The position numbers and the translations under genes were made by a program. Shown here piece after piece: positions 8,029 through 14,516 of a stretch of 21,240 nt of DNA. How positions within the stretch are numbered: the stretch's first letter is position 1; every line of letters begins with the position of its first letter. Under the pieces are notes generated by a model that saw nothing but the letters and a program-made list of their open reading frames with translations, made no database searches and was not told where the DNA came from. Source of the DNA: ATZT02 sp964639395 (GTDB lineage: Bacteria > Actinomycetota > Actinomycetes > S36-B12 > UBA5976); contig CAZXCT010000016.1 of NCBI GenBank assembly GCA_964639395.1, positions 1 to 21,240 of the forward strand, read 5' to 3'.

Positions 8029-9674
8029 AAAAGAAATTTGATTACATAATCGTTGGCGGCGGATCTGCCGGGTCAGTTTTAGGTAACCGCTTAAGTGAAG
8101 ATTCTAAAAATGAAGTTTTAGTGCTAGAGGCTGGGCGCAAAGATTGGATTTGGGATGTATTTGTTCACATGCCAGCAGCCTTAACGTTTCCGATTGGCAG
8201 CAAATTTTATGACTGGAAGTATGAAACTGAGCCTGAACCAAATATGAATAATCGTAGGGTTTATCACGGCCGCGGAAAGATTTTAGGTGGCTCCGGAAGC
8301 ATAAATGGAATGATTTTTCAGCGAGGTAACCCAATGGATTATGAACGGTGGGGAAAAGAGCCCGGCTTAGAAAACTGGGACTTTGCGCACTGTCTACCGT
8401 ATTTTAAAAAATCAGAAAACGCCCTCGATCGAAACGATGACACATTTCGAGGACACGATGGCCCACTTAAAGTTACAAAAGGAACTTCAAGAAATCCTCT
8501 CTTTAGTACATTTTTAAGTGCTGCTCAAGAAGCCGGATATCACTTAACTGATGATGTAAATGGATACCGCCAAGAAGGCTTTGCACGATTTGATAGAAAT
8601 GTTTTTAAAGCCCGTCGCCTGAGCAGTGCTAGAGCTTATTTGCATCCAGTGATGCATCGTAAGAATTTAACTGTAAAAACTCGTAGCTTTGTTAGAAAAG
8701 TTATTTTTGAGGGTAAAAAAGCAGTTGGGGTTGAGGTTCAACGCGGAAGAAAAATTGAAAATATCTATGGTCGAGAAATTATTTTATGTGGTGGTGCCAT
8801 CAACACACCTCAAATTTTACAATTAAGTGGCATCGGAAACTCTCAACATCTAGCAAAACTTGGTATCGAAACAATTCATCATTTACCTGGCGTTGGTGAG
8901 AATTTGCAAGATCATCTAGAAGTTTATGTGCAGTTTCAATGCAAAGAGCCGGTTTCACTACAACCTAATCTGGCATTCTGGCGAAGACCTTTTATTGGTG
9001 CGGCTTGGCTATTTTTAGGAAAGGGCCCTGGGGCTTCAAATCATTTTGAAGCCGGCGGATTTGCTAGAAGTAATGAAGACGTTGAATGGCCAAACTTGAT
9101 GTTCCATTTTCTACCAATTGCTGTGCGCTACGACGGAACGGTAACTGCAAAAGGTCACGGATACCAAATTCATATTGGGCCGATGTATTCAGACGCGCGT
9201 GGATACGTTCGAATTAAATCTAATGACCCAAAAGAAAAGCCAAGCATTCTTTTTAACTATCTCTCTACCAAGCAAGATCGACGTGAATGGGTTGAAGCAA
9301 TTAGAGTCGCACGAAAAATAATGAACCAAGGTGCTTTTGATAGATATAACGGTGGTGAAATATCCCCCGGAGTTGAAGTTGCTAACGAACAAGAAATTCT
9401 TGAATGGGTGGCAAAAGATGGTGAAACCGCATATCACCCATCTTGCACCGCAAAAATGGGAGTAGACGAAATGAGTGTGGTTGATCCCAATTCGATGAAG
9501 GTGTACGGGGTTGATGGGTTAAGAGTGGTTGACGCCTCAGTATTTCCATTTGTGACAAATGCAAATATCTACTCACCGGTAATGATGGTAGGCGAAAAAG
9601 CTGCAGATTTAATTTTAGGTAAGACGCCGTTGGCACCAGAGCAAACAAATTGGTACAAACACCCAAAAAGTTAA
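8025..9674 (+). CDS. betA: GMC-family (choline) dehydrogenase, BetA type
   Basis: FAD-dependent alcohol dehydrogenase of the glucose-methanol-choline family, probably oxidising choline to betaine aldehyde and perhaps on to betaine. The protein has 549 residues, the usual BetA size. It starts with an FAD motif, YIIVGGGSAGSVLGNRLS. The GMC signature near residues 82-100 reads RGKILGGSGSINGMI. The motif lacks the His that binds FAD covalently in choline oxidases, so the dehydrogenase type is favoured. The catalytic pair appears as His471 in AYHPSCTAKMG and Asn514 in TNANIYSP. It is the last gene of the operon, overlaps folD by 4 bases, and its stop shares TTAA with the convergent lipoprotein gene. 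Other GMC alcohol dehydrogenases are possible; the betaine-related context supports choline. Confidence 0.85.
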   Translation: MKKKFDYIIVGGGSAGSVLGNRLSEDSKNEVLVLEAGRKDWIWDVFVHMPAALTFPIGSKFYDWKYETEPEPNMNNRRVYHGRGKILGGSGSINGMIFQRGNPMDYERWGKEPGLENWDFAHCLPYFKKSENALDRNDDTFRGHDGPLKVTKGTSRNPLFSTFLSAAQEAGYHLTDDVNGYRQEGFARFDRNVFKARRLSSARAYLHPVMHRKNLTVKTRSFVRKVIFEGKKAVGVEVQRGRKIENIYGREIILCGGAINTPQILQLSGIGNSQHLAKLGIETIHHLPGVGENLQDHLEVYVQFQCKEPVSLQPNLAFWRRPFIGAAWLFLGKGPGASNHFEAGGFARSNEDVEWPNLMFHFLPIAVRYDGTVTAKGHGYQIHIGPMYSDARGYVRIKSNDPKEKPSILFNYLSTKQDRREWVEAIRVARKIMNQGAFDRYNGGEISPGVEVANEQEILEWVAKDGETAYHPSCTAKMGVDEMSVVDPNSMKVYGVDGLRVVDASVFPFVTNANIYSPVMMVGEKAADLILGKTPLAPEQTNWYKHPKS

Positions 9675-10174
9675 GTCGGAACCTGCGTAAGATCTTCAGC
9701 GATTAATTCTGCACCAGCAATAAACCAAGTGTCCCCAACATATTCAAAACGATACCTTAAATCAATATCACCACTTAGTGACTTTACTTCTACTTCATAA
9801 AATCCAGTAAATCCCATTTCAAGACATTCAATCGCATTAAAATCTGTGTTGTCTAACAGGCTTGGATAGTACTCACTAATTACATTAATAAATCTCTCGA
9901 GTGAAAATCCACTTTTAAAACGTGTTGAAGTTAATTGATATGCCGCATCAAAATCATTATTTGAAAACGCATCAAGTTGAGAGGTAACTATCTTTGAAAA
10001 ATTACTTTCAGTTTCAAGTGAACAATTACCTGGTGAGGTGGTTGGTTCTTCCACTTCAGGCGATTGAAACGTCTGATCTTCAGCAAGTTGAATATTTTCT
10101 GACGCAGCACGATCGCTGGCAGTGCAGCTTGTCAAAAATCCAACTACTAGTAGTAACCCGACGAATCGCTTCAT
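9671..10174 (-). CDS. Small lipoprotein, DUF4864-like
   Basis: A 167-residue exported lipoprotein of unknown function. It begins with a lipoprotein signal peptide: Lys2/Arg3, a hydrophobic stretch, and lipobox LTSC with Cys17 as the lipidation site. An acidic, Ser/Thr/Pro-rich linker (about 18-50) follows. The folded part (about 55-165) starts with a pattern of the type SQLDAFSNNDFDAAYQL, followed by a Phe-rich segment and SEYYPSL. This resembles the NTF2-like DUF4864 family, recognised from memory and not searched. It lies 9 bases behind the DEAD-box helicase and may be co-transcribed with it, though nothing suggests a functional link. No clear Shine-Dalgarno sequence precedes the ATG. Its stop overlaps the convergent betA stop. 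Confidence 0.75.
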   Translation of the reverse strand: MKRFVGLLLVVGFLTSCTASDRAASENIQLAEDQTFQSPEVEEPTTSPGNCSLETESNFSKIVTSQLDAFSNNDFDAAYQLTSTRFKSGFSLERFINVISEYYPSLLDNTDFNAIECLEMGFTGFYEVEVKSLSGDIDLRYRFEYVGDTWFIAGAELIAEDLTQVPT

Positions 10175-10183
10175 CTGGACAAT

Positions 10184-11566
10184 TTAGCGGCTGTTAGAGA
10201 ATCTCGCCTTTTTTCTATTTTGATCGCGAAAATTCTTATTATTTCGAGGATTTCTCGCCGGACGTGAGGACCGGTTGGTTTCACGGGGTGACTCTGGCGG
10301 AACCACAATCAATTCACCCGAAGTTGCGACGGCTTTAACTGCTGGATGAGAGGTTTTAACCTTCACTGGCGTTACTCGGTTTCCGAAAGACTCTTGCATT
10401 TTCGAATATCCACGAGTTTCGTTTGGCATCAATAATGACAATGCCACGCCCTTTGAGCCAGCACGGGCAGTTCTACCACTGCGGTGAATATAGTCTTTCC
10501 ATTCTTGTGGCGGATCAACGTGGACAACCAAATCAACACCATCGACATGGATACCACGAGCAGCCACATCTGTTGCTACTAATACTCGTTTTCTTCCGGT
10601 TGAGAAATCACTCAATGCACGATTTCTTTGTGATTGACTTCTGTCACCATGTATTGCAGTAGCGTCAATTCCAGACTTAATTAGATTATTTGCTAATTTT
10701 TCTGCACCAAATTTAGTTCGAACAAATAATAAAGTTCGCGCTGGTCTTTGTGCGATTTCTGCTACTACGCTATTTTTATCGTTTTTATCAACCACAAATG
10801 CAAGATGTTCTAGGTTTGCTACTGATTGATTCTGATTAGCAACAGCATGCAGCGCTGGTTGCTTTAAATAATTCTTCACCAAAATTGCTACTCCACGATC
10901 AAGTGTCGCTGAGAATAGTAAGTTTTGTGCATTATTAGGCACTAAATCTAAGATTCGCTTCATGGCGGGCATGAATCCCATTTCTGCCATGTGATCGGCT
11001 TCATCAAGTACGCAAATTTTTAAGTCGGTTAGTTTGACTGTTTTTTGCCTTAGATGATCTTCTAATCGTCCTGGTGTTGCTACAACTATTTCAACGCCTC
11101 GTTTAAGGCTTTGGTGTTGCCGTTGCATTGAGGCGCCGCCATAAATTGTGGTAATTCTCAAATTCAATACCGAAGCGATTGGCGCTAGGGCATCACTAAC
11201 TTGCTGTGCAAGCTCTCTAGTCGGAACCATTATTAGTGCTAGCGGTGCTCCACTATTTGCTCTCATGCCACTTAGCCGAACTAATGTAGGCAAACCAAAT
11301 GCAAGTGTTTTTCCAGAGCCAGTCTGAGCCCTACCAAGTAGATCTTTTCCGGCTAATGCGTCGCCAATCGCACTGGACTGAATTGGGCTTGGCTTGGTTA
11401 TTCCATTTTTTGACAAAACTGAAATAACTGATCCAGGTAAATTTAGTGCGGCAAAATTCTCTGCTGGCACACGTTCTTGGCTCGCTACTTTATCTAACGC
11501 TATTTCAATATCGTTATGATTAGATTTTTTTGGAGCGCGCTGAATATTTCTTCTATTATTAGGCAT
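10184..11566 (-). CDS. DEAD-box ATP-dependent RNA helicase
   Basis: Cytoplasmic RNA helicase of the RhlE/CsdA-like group, probably acting in ribosome assembly, RNA decay or cold adaptation. Motifs appear in order: Q motif (Phe38 to Gln63), Walker A AQTGSGKT (80-87), PTRELAQQ (115-122), TPGR (164-167), DEAD (188-191), SAT (219-221), then in the second RecA lobe FVRTK, HGDRSQSQR, VATDVAARGIHVDGVD and HRSGRTARAG. A basic Arg/Asn-rich tail of about 40 residues probably binds RNA. The ATG start at 11566 is only 8 bases behind the T-run of a terminator-like hairpin and has no obvious SD. A GTG at residue 33 would still keep the Q motif and is an alternative start. The specific subfamily cannot be fixed by eye. 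Confidence 0.93.
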   Translation of the reverse strand: MPNNRRNIQRAPKKSNHNDIEIALDKVASQERVPAENFAALNLPGSVISVLSKNGITKPSPIQSSAIGDALAGKDLLGRAQTGSGKTLAFGLPTLVRLSGMRANSGAPLALIMVPTRELAQQVSDALAPIASVLNLRITTIYGGASMQRQHQSLKRGVEIVVATPGRLEDHLRQKTVKLTDLKICVLDEADHMAEMGFMPAMKRILDLVPNNAQNLLFSATLDRGVAILVKNYLKQPALHAVANQNQSVANLEHLAFVVDKNDKNSVVAEIAQRPARTLLFVRTKFGAEKLANNLIKSGIDATAIHGDRSQSQRNRALSDFSTGRKRVLVATDVAARGIHVDGVDLVVHVDPPQEWKDYIHRSGRTARAGSKGVALSLLMPNETRGYSKMQESFGNRVTPVKVKTSHPAVKAVATSGELIVVPPESPRETNRSSRPARNPRNNKNFRDQNRKKARFSNSR

Positions 11567-11574
11567 AATTGATT

Positions 11575-11616
11575 AAAAACCTTATTCTCAAGTGACCACA
11601 AGTGGCTTGAGATAAG
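11575..11616 (-). terminator. Terminator-like hairpin directly before the helicase start
   Basis: On the minus strand, CTTATCTCAAG (11616-11606) pairs with CTTGAGAATAAG (11592-11581), with one bulged base. An inner CCA/TGG pairing lies inside the loop, and G plus five T residues (11575-11579) follows. This is the form of an intrinsic terminator reading leftward, after the Gfo/Idh oxidoreductase gene. It ends only 8 bases before the helicase ATG, so it could also be a leader attenuator for the helicase. Confidence 0.6.
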
Positions 11617-11684
11617 TGCGACAATTTTTAAATCGTCGATATATCGGACACGTGCGACCTATAGGAAAACTTCCTAAGTCTTTA

Positions 11685-11693
11685 ATTATAGCA
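11685..11693 (-). promoter_or_regulatory. Candidate extended -10 promoter for the helicase
   Basis: The minus strand reads TGCTATAAT (11693-11685), a perfect extended -10 element that overlaps the stop codon of the upstream oxidoreductase gene. No good -35 element is visible at 17 bases, which extended -10 promoters often do not need. Initiation here would give a helicase leader of roughly 110 bases that includes the hairpin at 11581-11616. The motif could occur by chance in AT-rich DNA. Confidence 0.4.
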
Positions 11694-13245
11694 GTGGGCT
11701 CACAGCCAGCCCGTCACCAGCAGCTGATCTTGCCGCGGCTTGCATGATTGCCACTACATGTCTTGAACCAACTGCATTTACCGTCATTGGGACATCATCA
11801 ATTAATAGATCAGCAAGCTCTCGATGAAATTGATGCAGTGGGGGTTTTTTTGCTTTTACTTGCGTGATAGATCCAGCTTTGTCAAATAGCTTAATCTCTG
11901 CAGGCGAATCCCCTGGTGCTAGCGCATCCTCACGCAGCGTACCTATTTCATTTCTTGAAATAATTTTTTCATGGCGCCATTCACCTACAATTGCACCTTT
12001 TGTACCTAGAAAGTAATACTTTGGCTTTAACGCTGCAGCTAAATCAGAATGGATAAACTCAACTTCTAGCCCATTTTTATAATGTAAAGTTATACGAGCA
12101 TGATCAGAATTTGTAACATCTAACCATTCAATTTTATGTTCTTTTGCAGTTACATACTTAATCTCTGTTCCAAATAGCGCCAAGGCTTGATCTAGAAAAT
12201 GCGAGCCCCAATCAAAAATTGCCCCACCAGAAATTGCTTGATCTGAATGCCAATAGTTGCAAGGGTGGCCATATCCGCCAACAAATATTTCAGCGTGAAA
12301 TATTTCACCCGCTAATCCATTATCAACTAGGTCTTTTATAGTTAGAAAGTCTGAATCCCAACGTCGGTTTTGATAAACAACTAAAGTTTTATTCTTTTCT
12401 TTTGCTAACTTAATCAATTCATCACATTCAGCAGTATTGAGTGCCATCGGCTTTTCAAGCACTACGTGCTTATTTTTTTCAAGTGCTTTTTTAGCCCAAG
12501 CGTAATGAGAATTTGGTGGCGTAGAAATAACTACAAGATCTACGTCTGAATCTAGTAGTTTGTCTGCATCGGTAAAGCCTTTGACATTTTTAGAAAGTTC
12601 TTTAGCAACTTCAATTCTTGCTGGGTTTGAATCACAAACCGCTGCTAACTCAAAGCCAGTGATATTAGAAACGGCCCGATTATGTTCGTGTCCAATCGCC
12701 CCATAAGCAAGTAGGCCAACTTTAATCTTTTTCACAGGCTGATTTATTACTTCTTGATTAACCCAAAGTCGAGTAAATCTAGCTAAGGCTTGAGATTTTA
12801 AATTTTCTTGATTAGATATATTTAAAATAAATAAGTTTTTTTGCTTCAAATAAAAAGCTACCGGGTAATCCGTTAATTTAAAATTAGCCGTAGCGGCTAC
12901 TTTAATGCCATCTGCTATTACTGAAATTAAAGCTAATTTGTCATTTAGGTAAAGATCATCTTCAAACCTATTTTTAAGTTCAGTTGGTCTCAATCTGATT
13001 TCATGCTCTGCTGTCAAATCTTGAAGATTTATTTCACTAAAATTTTTTAAATTATTAAATACACCTTCGCCTAAAATTATTTTGGGGGTAGAGGCAGGAG
13101 TGCTATCAAAACTATCTTTGGCTGATAAATACTGCACAATAAGATCTGGTGAGCTATCTACTACCGAAAACCCCCCTAAAACAAAAAACTGCGTTAGTGC
13201 AAATTCGATTTGTGGGTCATTTGGGTTGACGATTTGAATTTTCAT
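11686..13245 (-). CDS. Gfo/Idh/MocA oxidoreductase with ThuA-like N-terminal domain
   Basis: Predicted NAD(P)-dependent sugar or cyclitol oxidoreductase with an extra N-terminal domain. Using the ATG at 13245 the protein has 519 residues, against about 330-390 for a plain Gfo/Idh protein. Residues 1-165 resemble a degenerate ThuA-type (class I amidotransferase-like) domain. RFEDDLY followed by YPVAFYLKQKNLFILNISN recalls the ThuA 'F-DELY' and 'P-V-----G-GRVFY--LGH' blocks, without their usual His residues. The Rossmann domain starts at about 173 with KVGLLAYGAIGHEHN, followed by VVLEKPMALN (the EKP motif), and then the alpha/beta C-terminal domain with GGAIFDWGSHFLDQAL. A GTG at 13278 would add 11 residues (ILSYCLWLPL) with no family support. 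Neither start has a clear SD. The substrate is unknown, and the gene looks unrelated to its neighbours. Confidence 0.85.
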   Translation of the reverse strand: MKIQIVNPNDPQIEFALTQFFVLGGFSVVDSSPDLIVQYLSAKDSFDSTPASTPKIILGEGVFNNLKNFSEINLQDLTAEHEIRLRPTELKNRFEDDLYLNDKLALISVIADGIKVAATANFKLTDYPVAFYLKQKNLFILNISNQENLKSQALARFTRLWVNQEVINQPVKKIKVGLLAYGAIGHEHNRAVSNITGFELAAVCDSNPARIEVAKELSKNVKGFTDADKLLDSDVDLVVISTPPNSHYAWAKKALEKNKHVVLEKPMALNTAECDELIKLAKEKNKTLVVYQNRRWDSDFLTIKDLVDNGLAGEIFHAEIFVGGYGHPCNYWHSDQAISGGAIFDWGSHFLDQALALFGTEIKYVTAKEHKIEWLDVTNSDHARITLHYKNGLEVEFIHSDLAAALKPKYYFLGTKGAIVGEWRHEKIISRNEIGTLREDALAPGDSPAEIKLFDKAGSITQVKAKKPPLHQFHRELADLLIDDVPMTVNAVGSRHVVAIMQAAARSAAGDGLAVSPLL

Positions 13246-13370
13246 TAAGGGTAACCATAGGCAATAACTCAAAATCACGCGAGAGTTAGGGGTGTATAAA
13301 TCTATTCAATTTATCCACTAATGTTAGAAATACCGGTAATTATTTAATTAGCGTTAGAGATTGAGGGATC
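13246..13370 (+). promoter_or_regulatory. Divergent intergenic region with short palindromes
   Basis: This 125-base AT-rich gap separates the leftward oxidoreductase from the rightward AhpD-like gene and should hold both promoters. It contains the 8-base palindrome TACCGGTA (13331-13338) and an inverted repeat ATAAAT-7-ATTTAT (13296-13301/13309-13314), either of which could be an operator. Neither has a recognised consensus. A GAGGG (13363-13367) before the ATG at 13371 is a plausible SD, although the spacing is only 3 bases. I could not assign a convincing -35/-10 pair to either direction. Confidence 0.35.
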
Positions 13371-13733
13371 ATGTCTGAACATCACACTCATGGACGAGAC
13401 GTGCTAAGCGCCATTGTTCCGCTCGGTCGAGAGTTGCGGGATCTGATACCAGATGTTTATAGTGCTTTCGCTCATTTAGCTAAAGCCGCCTCTGCCCCAG
13501 GTGCTGTTGATCCAAAGGTAAAAGAGTTCATCGCTTTCGCACTCGCCATTAGTGAGCATTGTGATGGATGTATCGCATCGCACGCAAAAAACTTAGCTAA
13601 ATTGAAAGCGACCGAACAAGAAGTTGCTGAAGTAATAGCAGTTTGTATTCAAATGATGGGTGGTCCAGGTACGGTATACGGCCCGAGAGCGTTTGCCGCA
13701 TTTAAATCATTCACTAATCCCGACTCGCAATAG
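13371..13733 (+). CDS. AhpD-like / carboxymuconolactone decarboxylase family protein
   Basis: Small all-helical protein of the AhpD/CMD superfamily, probably a thiol-dependent peroxidase or disulfide-relay protein in the cytoplasm. The protein has 120 residues. The AhpD core motif ExCxxCxxxH is complete: Glu62, Cys64, Cys67 and His71 in EHCDGCIASH. The redox-active form is therefore likely, rather than the cysteine-free decarboxylase. It is the first gene of a rightward run with a GNAT gene 17 bases downstream. Peroxide made by sarcosine oxidase in the same region is a possible source of substrate, but the two operons are separate and this is only inference. The partner (AhpC or other peroxiredoxin) is not in the window. 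Confidence 0.85.
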   Translation: MSEHHTHGRDVLSAIVPLGRELRDLIPDVYSAFAHLAKAASAPGAVDPKVKEFIAFALAISEHCDGCIASHAKNLAKLKATEQEVAEVIAVCIQMMGGPGTVYGPRAFAAFKSFTNPDSQ

Positions 13734-13750
13734 CAAAAATAGGAAGCCCC

Positions 13751-14194
13751 GTGGTTACATTTCGAATTGCAAATGAGCGAGATCTACCTGAGCTACTGGT
13801 GTTGGCTAAAGAATTCTGTGAAATTGATAATCATATTTATGAAGAATCTAGAATTACCAACACATTCACGCCACTATTTTCTAATCCACAATTAGGGCTA
13901 ATCGTGCTAGCCACGCAAGAGGCTAATTTGCTTGGTTATGCAGTCTTAACTTGGGGTTGGAGTATTGAATCGGGTGGACGTGAAGGCTTGATCGACGAAA
14001 TCTACGTCCGCGAGCGTAATGCGGGGTTGGGCAGTGAACTATTAGCCGAAGTAGTAAAAGTAGCTAAACAAAATGATGTAAAAATGATTTTTTTAGAAAC
14101 TGAGCTAGCAAACGAACGGGTAAGAGGCTTCTACCGCAGACATGGATTTACTCAAGAAGAATCTATTTGGCTCAGTTATAAACTCGATGATTAA
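13751..14194 (+). CDS. GNAT family N-acetyltransferase
   Basis: Acetyl-CoA-dependent N-acetyltransferase with unknown substrate, 147 residues. The GNAT fold is visible. An N-terminal strand (VTFRIANERDLPELLVLA) comes first, then a central strand leading into IDEIYVRERNAGLGSELL, where RNAGLG (residues 94-99) is the acetyl-CoA pyrophosphate-binding loop. A C-terminal NERVRGFYRRHGFTQEE motif B follows. The start is GTG, supported by AGGA (13741-13744) at 6 bases spacing. The gene lies between the AhpD-like and 'virulence factor' genes with short gaps, suggesting co-transcription. The family is too diverse to infer a substrate. Confidence 0.88.
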   Translation: MVTFRIANERDLPELLVLAKEFCEIDNHIYEESRITNTFTPLFSNPQLGLIVLATQEANLLGYAVLTWGWSIESGGREGLIDEIYVRERNAGLGSELLAEVVKVAKQNDVKMIFLETELANERVRGFYRRHGFTQEESIWLSYKLDD

Positions 14195-14218
14195 GTGTTT
14201 GAATGATAAAGTTTACCG

Positions 14219-14506
14219 ATGATTGAATATCAGATAACTTACTGGCGAGATATCCCGTCAATGATTGTTTTCAAGCACGACTCAGAAAATATAAAAAGTA
14301 TGTTGCCTAATAGATTTCAAGAAGCGATTGATGAGGCCGCCATGCGTTTAGGTGCGGTTGATTCAGACGCTTACTTAGCAGGTTGGGCAAAAAGTGAATG
14401 GTTTAAAGTTGAAGGTGAAATAACCCAAGTTAGTGAACAAATTGTGAAAGATATTGAGTTGCAATACTCAGATGCAAAAATAACTGAACTACTAGAAAAC
14501 ATATAG
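14219..14506 (+). CDS. 'Virulence factor' family small protein (Virulence_fact-like)
   Basis: A 95-residue cytoplasmic protein that I recognise as the family named 'virulence factor' in Pfam (PF13769, from memory). Hallmarks are the N-terminal ITYWRDIPSMIVFK, then LPNRFQEAIDEAAMRLG (residues 30-46), DAYLAGW, and an acidic C-terminal helix pair. The name is misleading. In many environmental bacteria I recall the gene lying beside one-carbon genes such as methyltransferases and MetF-like proteins, and here it lies 10 bases before a homocysteine S-methyltransferase. No catalytic motif, signal peptide or membrane segment is visible. A role as a small subunit or accessory protein in methyl transfer is inference. 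No strong SD precedes its ATG. Confidence 0.75.
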   Translation: MIEYQITYWRDIPSMIVFKHDSENIKSMLPNRFQEAIDEAAMRLGAVDSDAYLAGWAKSEWFKVEGEITQVSEQIVKDIELQYSDAKITELLENI

Positions 14507-14516
14507 AAAGAAAATT

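Noticed and set aside
8025..9674. Choline oxidase (O2-dependent, covalent FAD) for the GMC enzyme
   Set aside because: The motif near residue 90 reads GGSGSINGMI, lacking the His that carries covalent FAD in choline oxidases; the pattern is of the dehydrogenase type.
9994..10197. A 67-residue open frame on the + strand antisense to the lipoprotein
   Set aside because: It overlaps the lipoprotein, which has a clear signal peptide and lipobox. The antisense translation shows no family pattern and has no ribosome binding site.
13246..13278. Extended GTG start of the Gfo/Idh protein at 13278
   Set aside because: The extra 11 residues look like translated leader, no SD is present, and MKIQIVNP at 13245 is a natural beginning of the first beta strand. 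It cannot be fully excluded.
14219..14506. Reading the 'virulence factor' similarity as evidence of pathogenicity
   Set aside because: The family name is historical. The neighbours are metabolic and no toxin, secretion or adhesion genes are present in the window.
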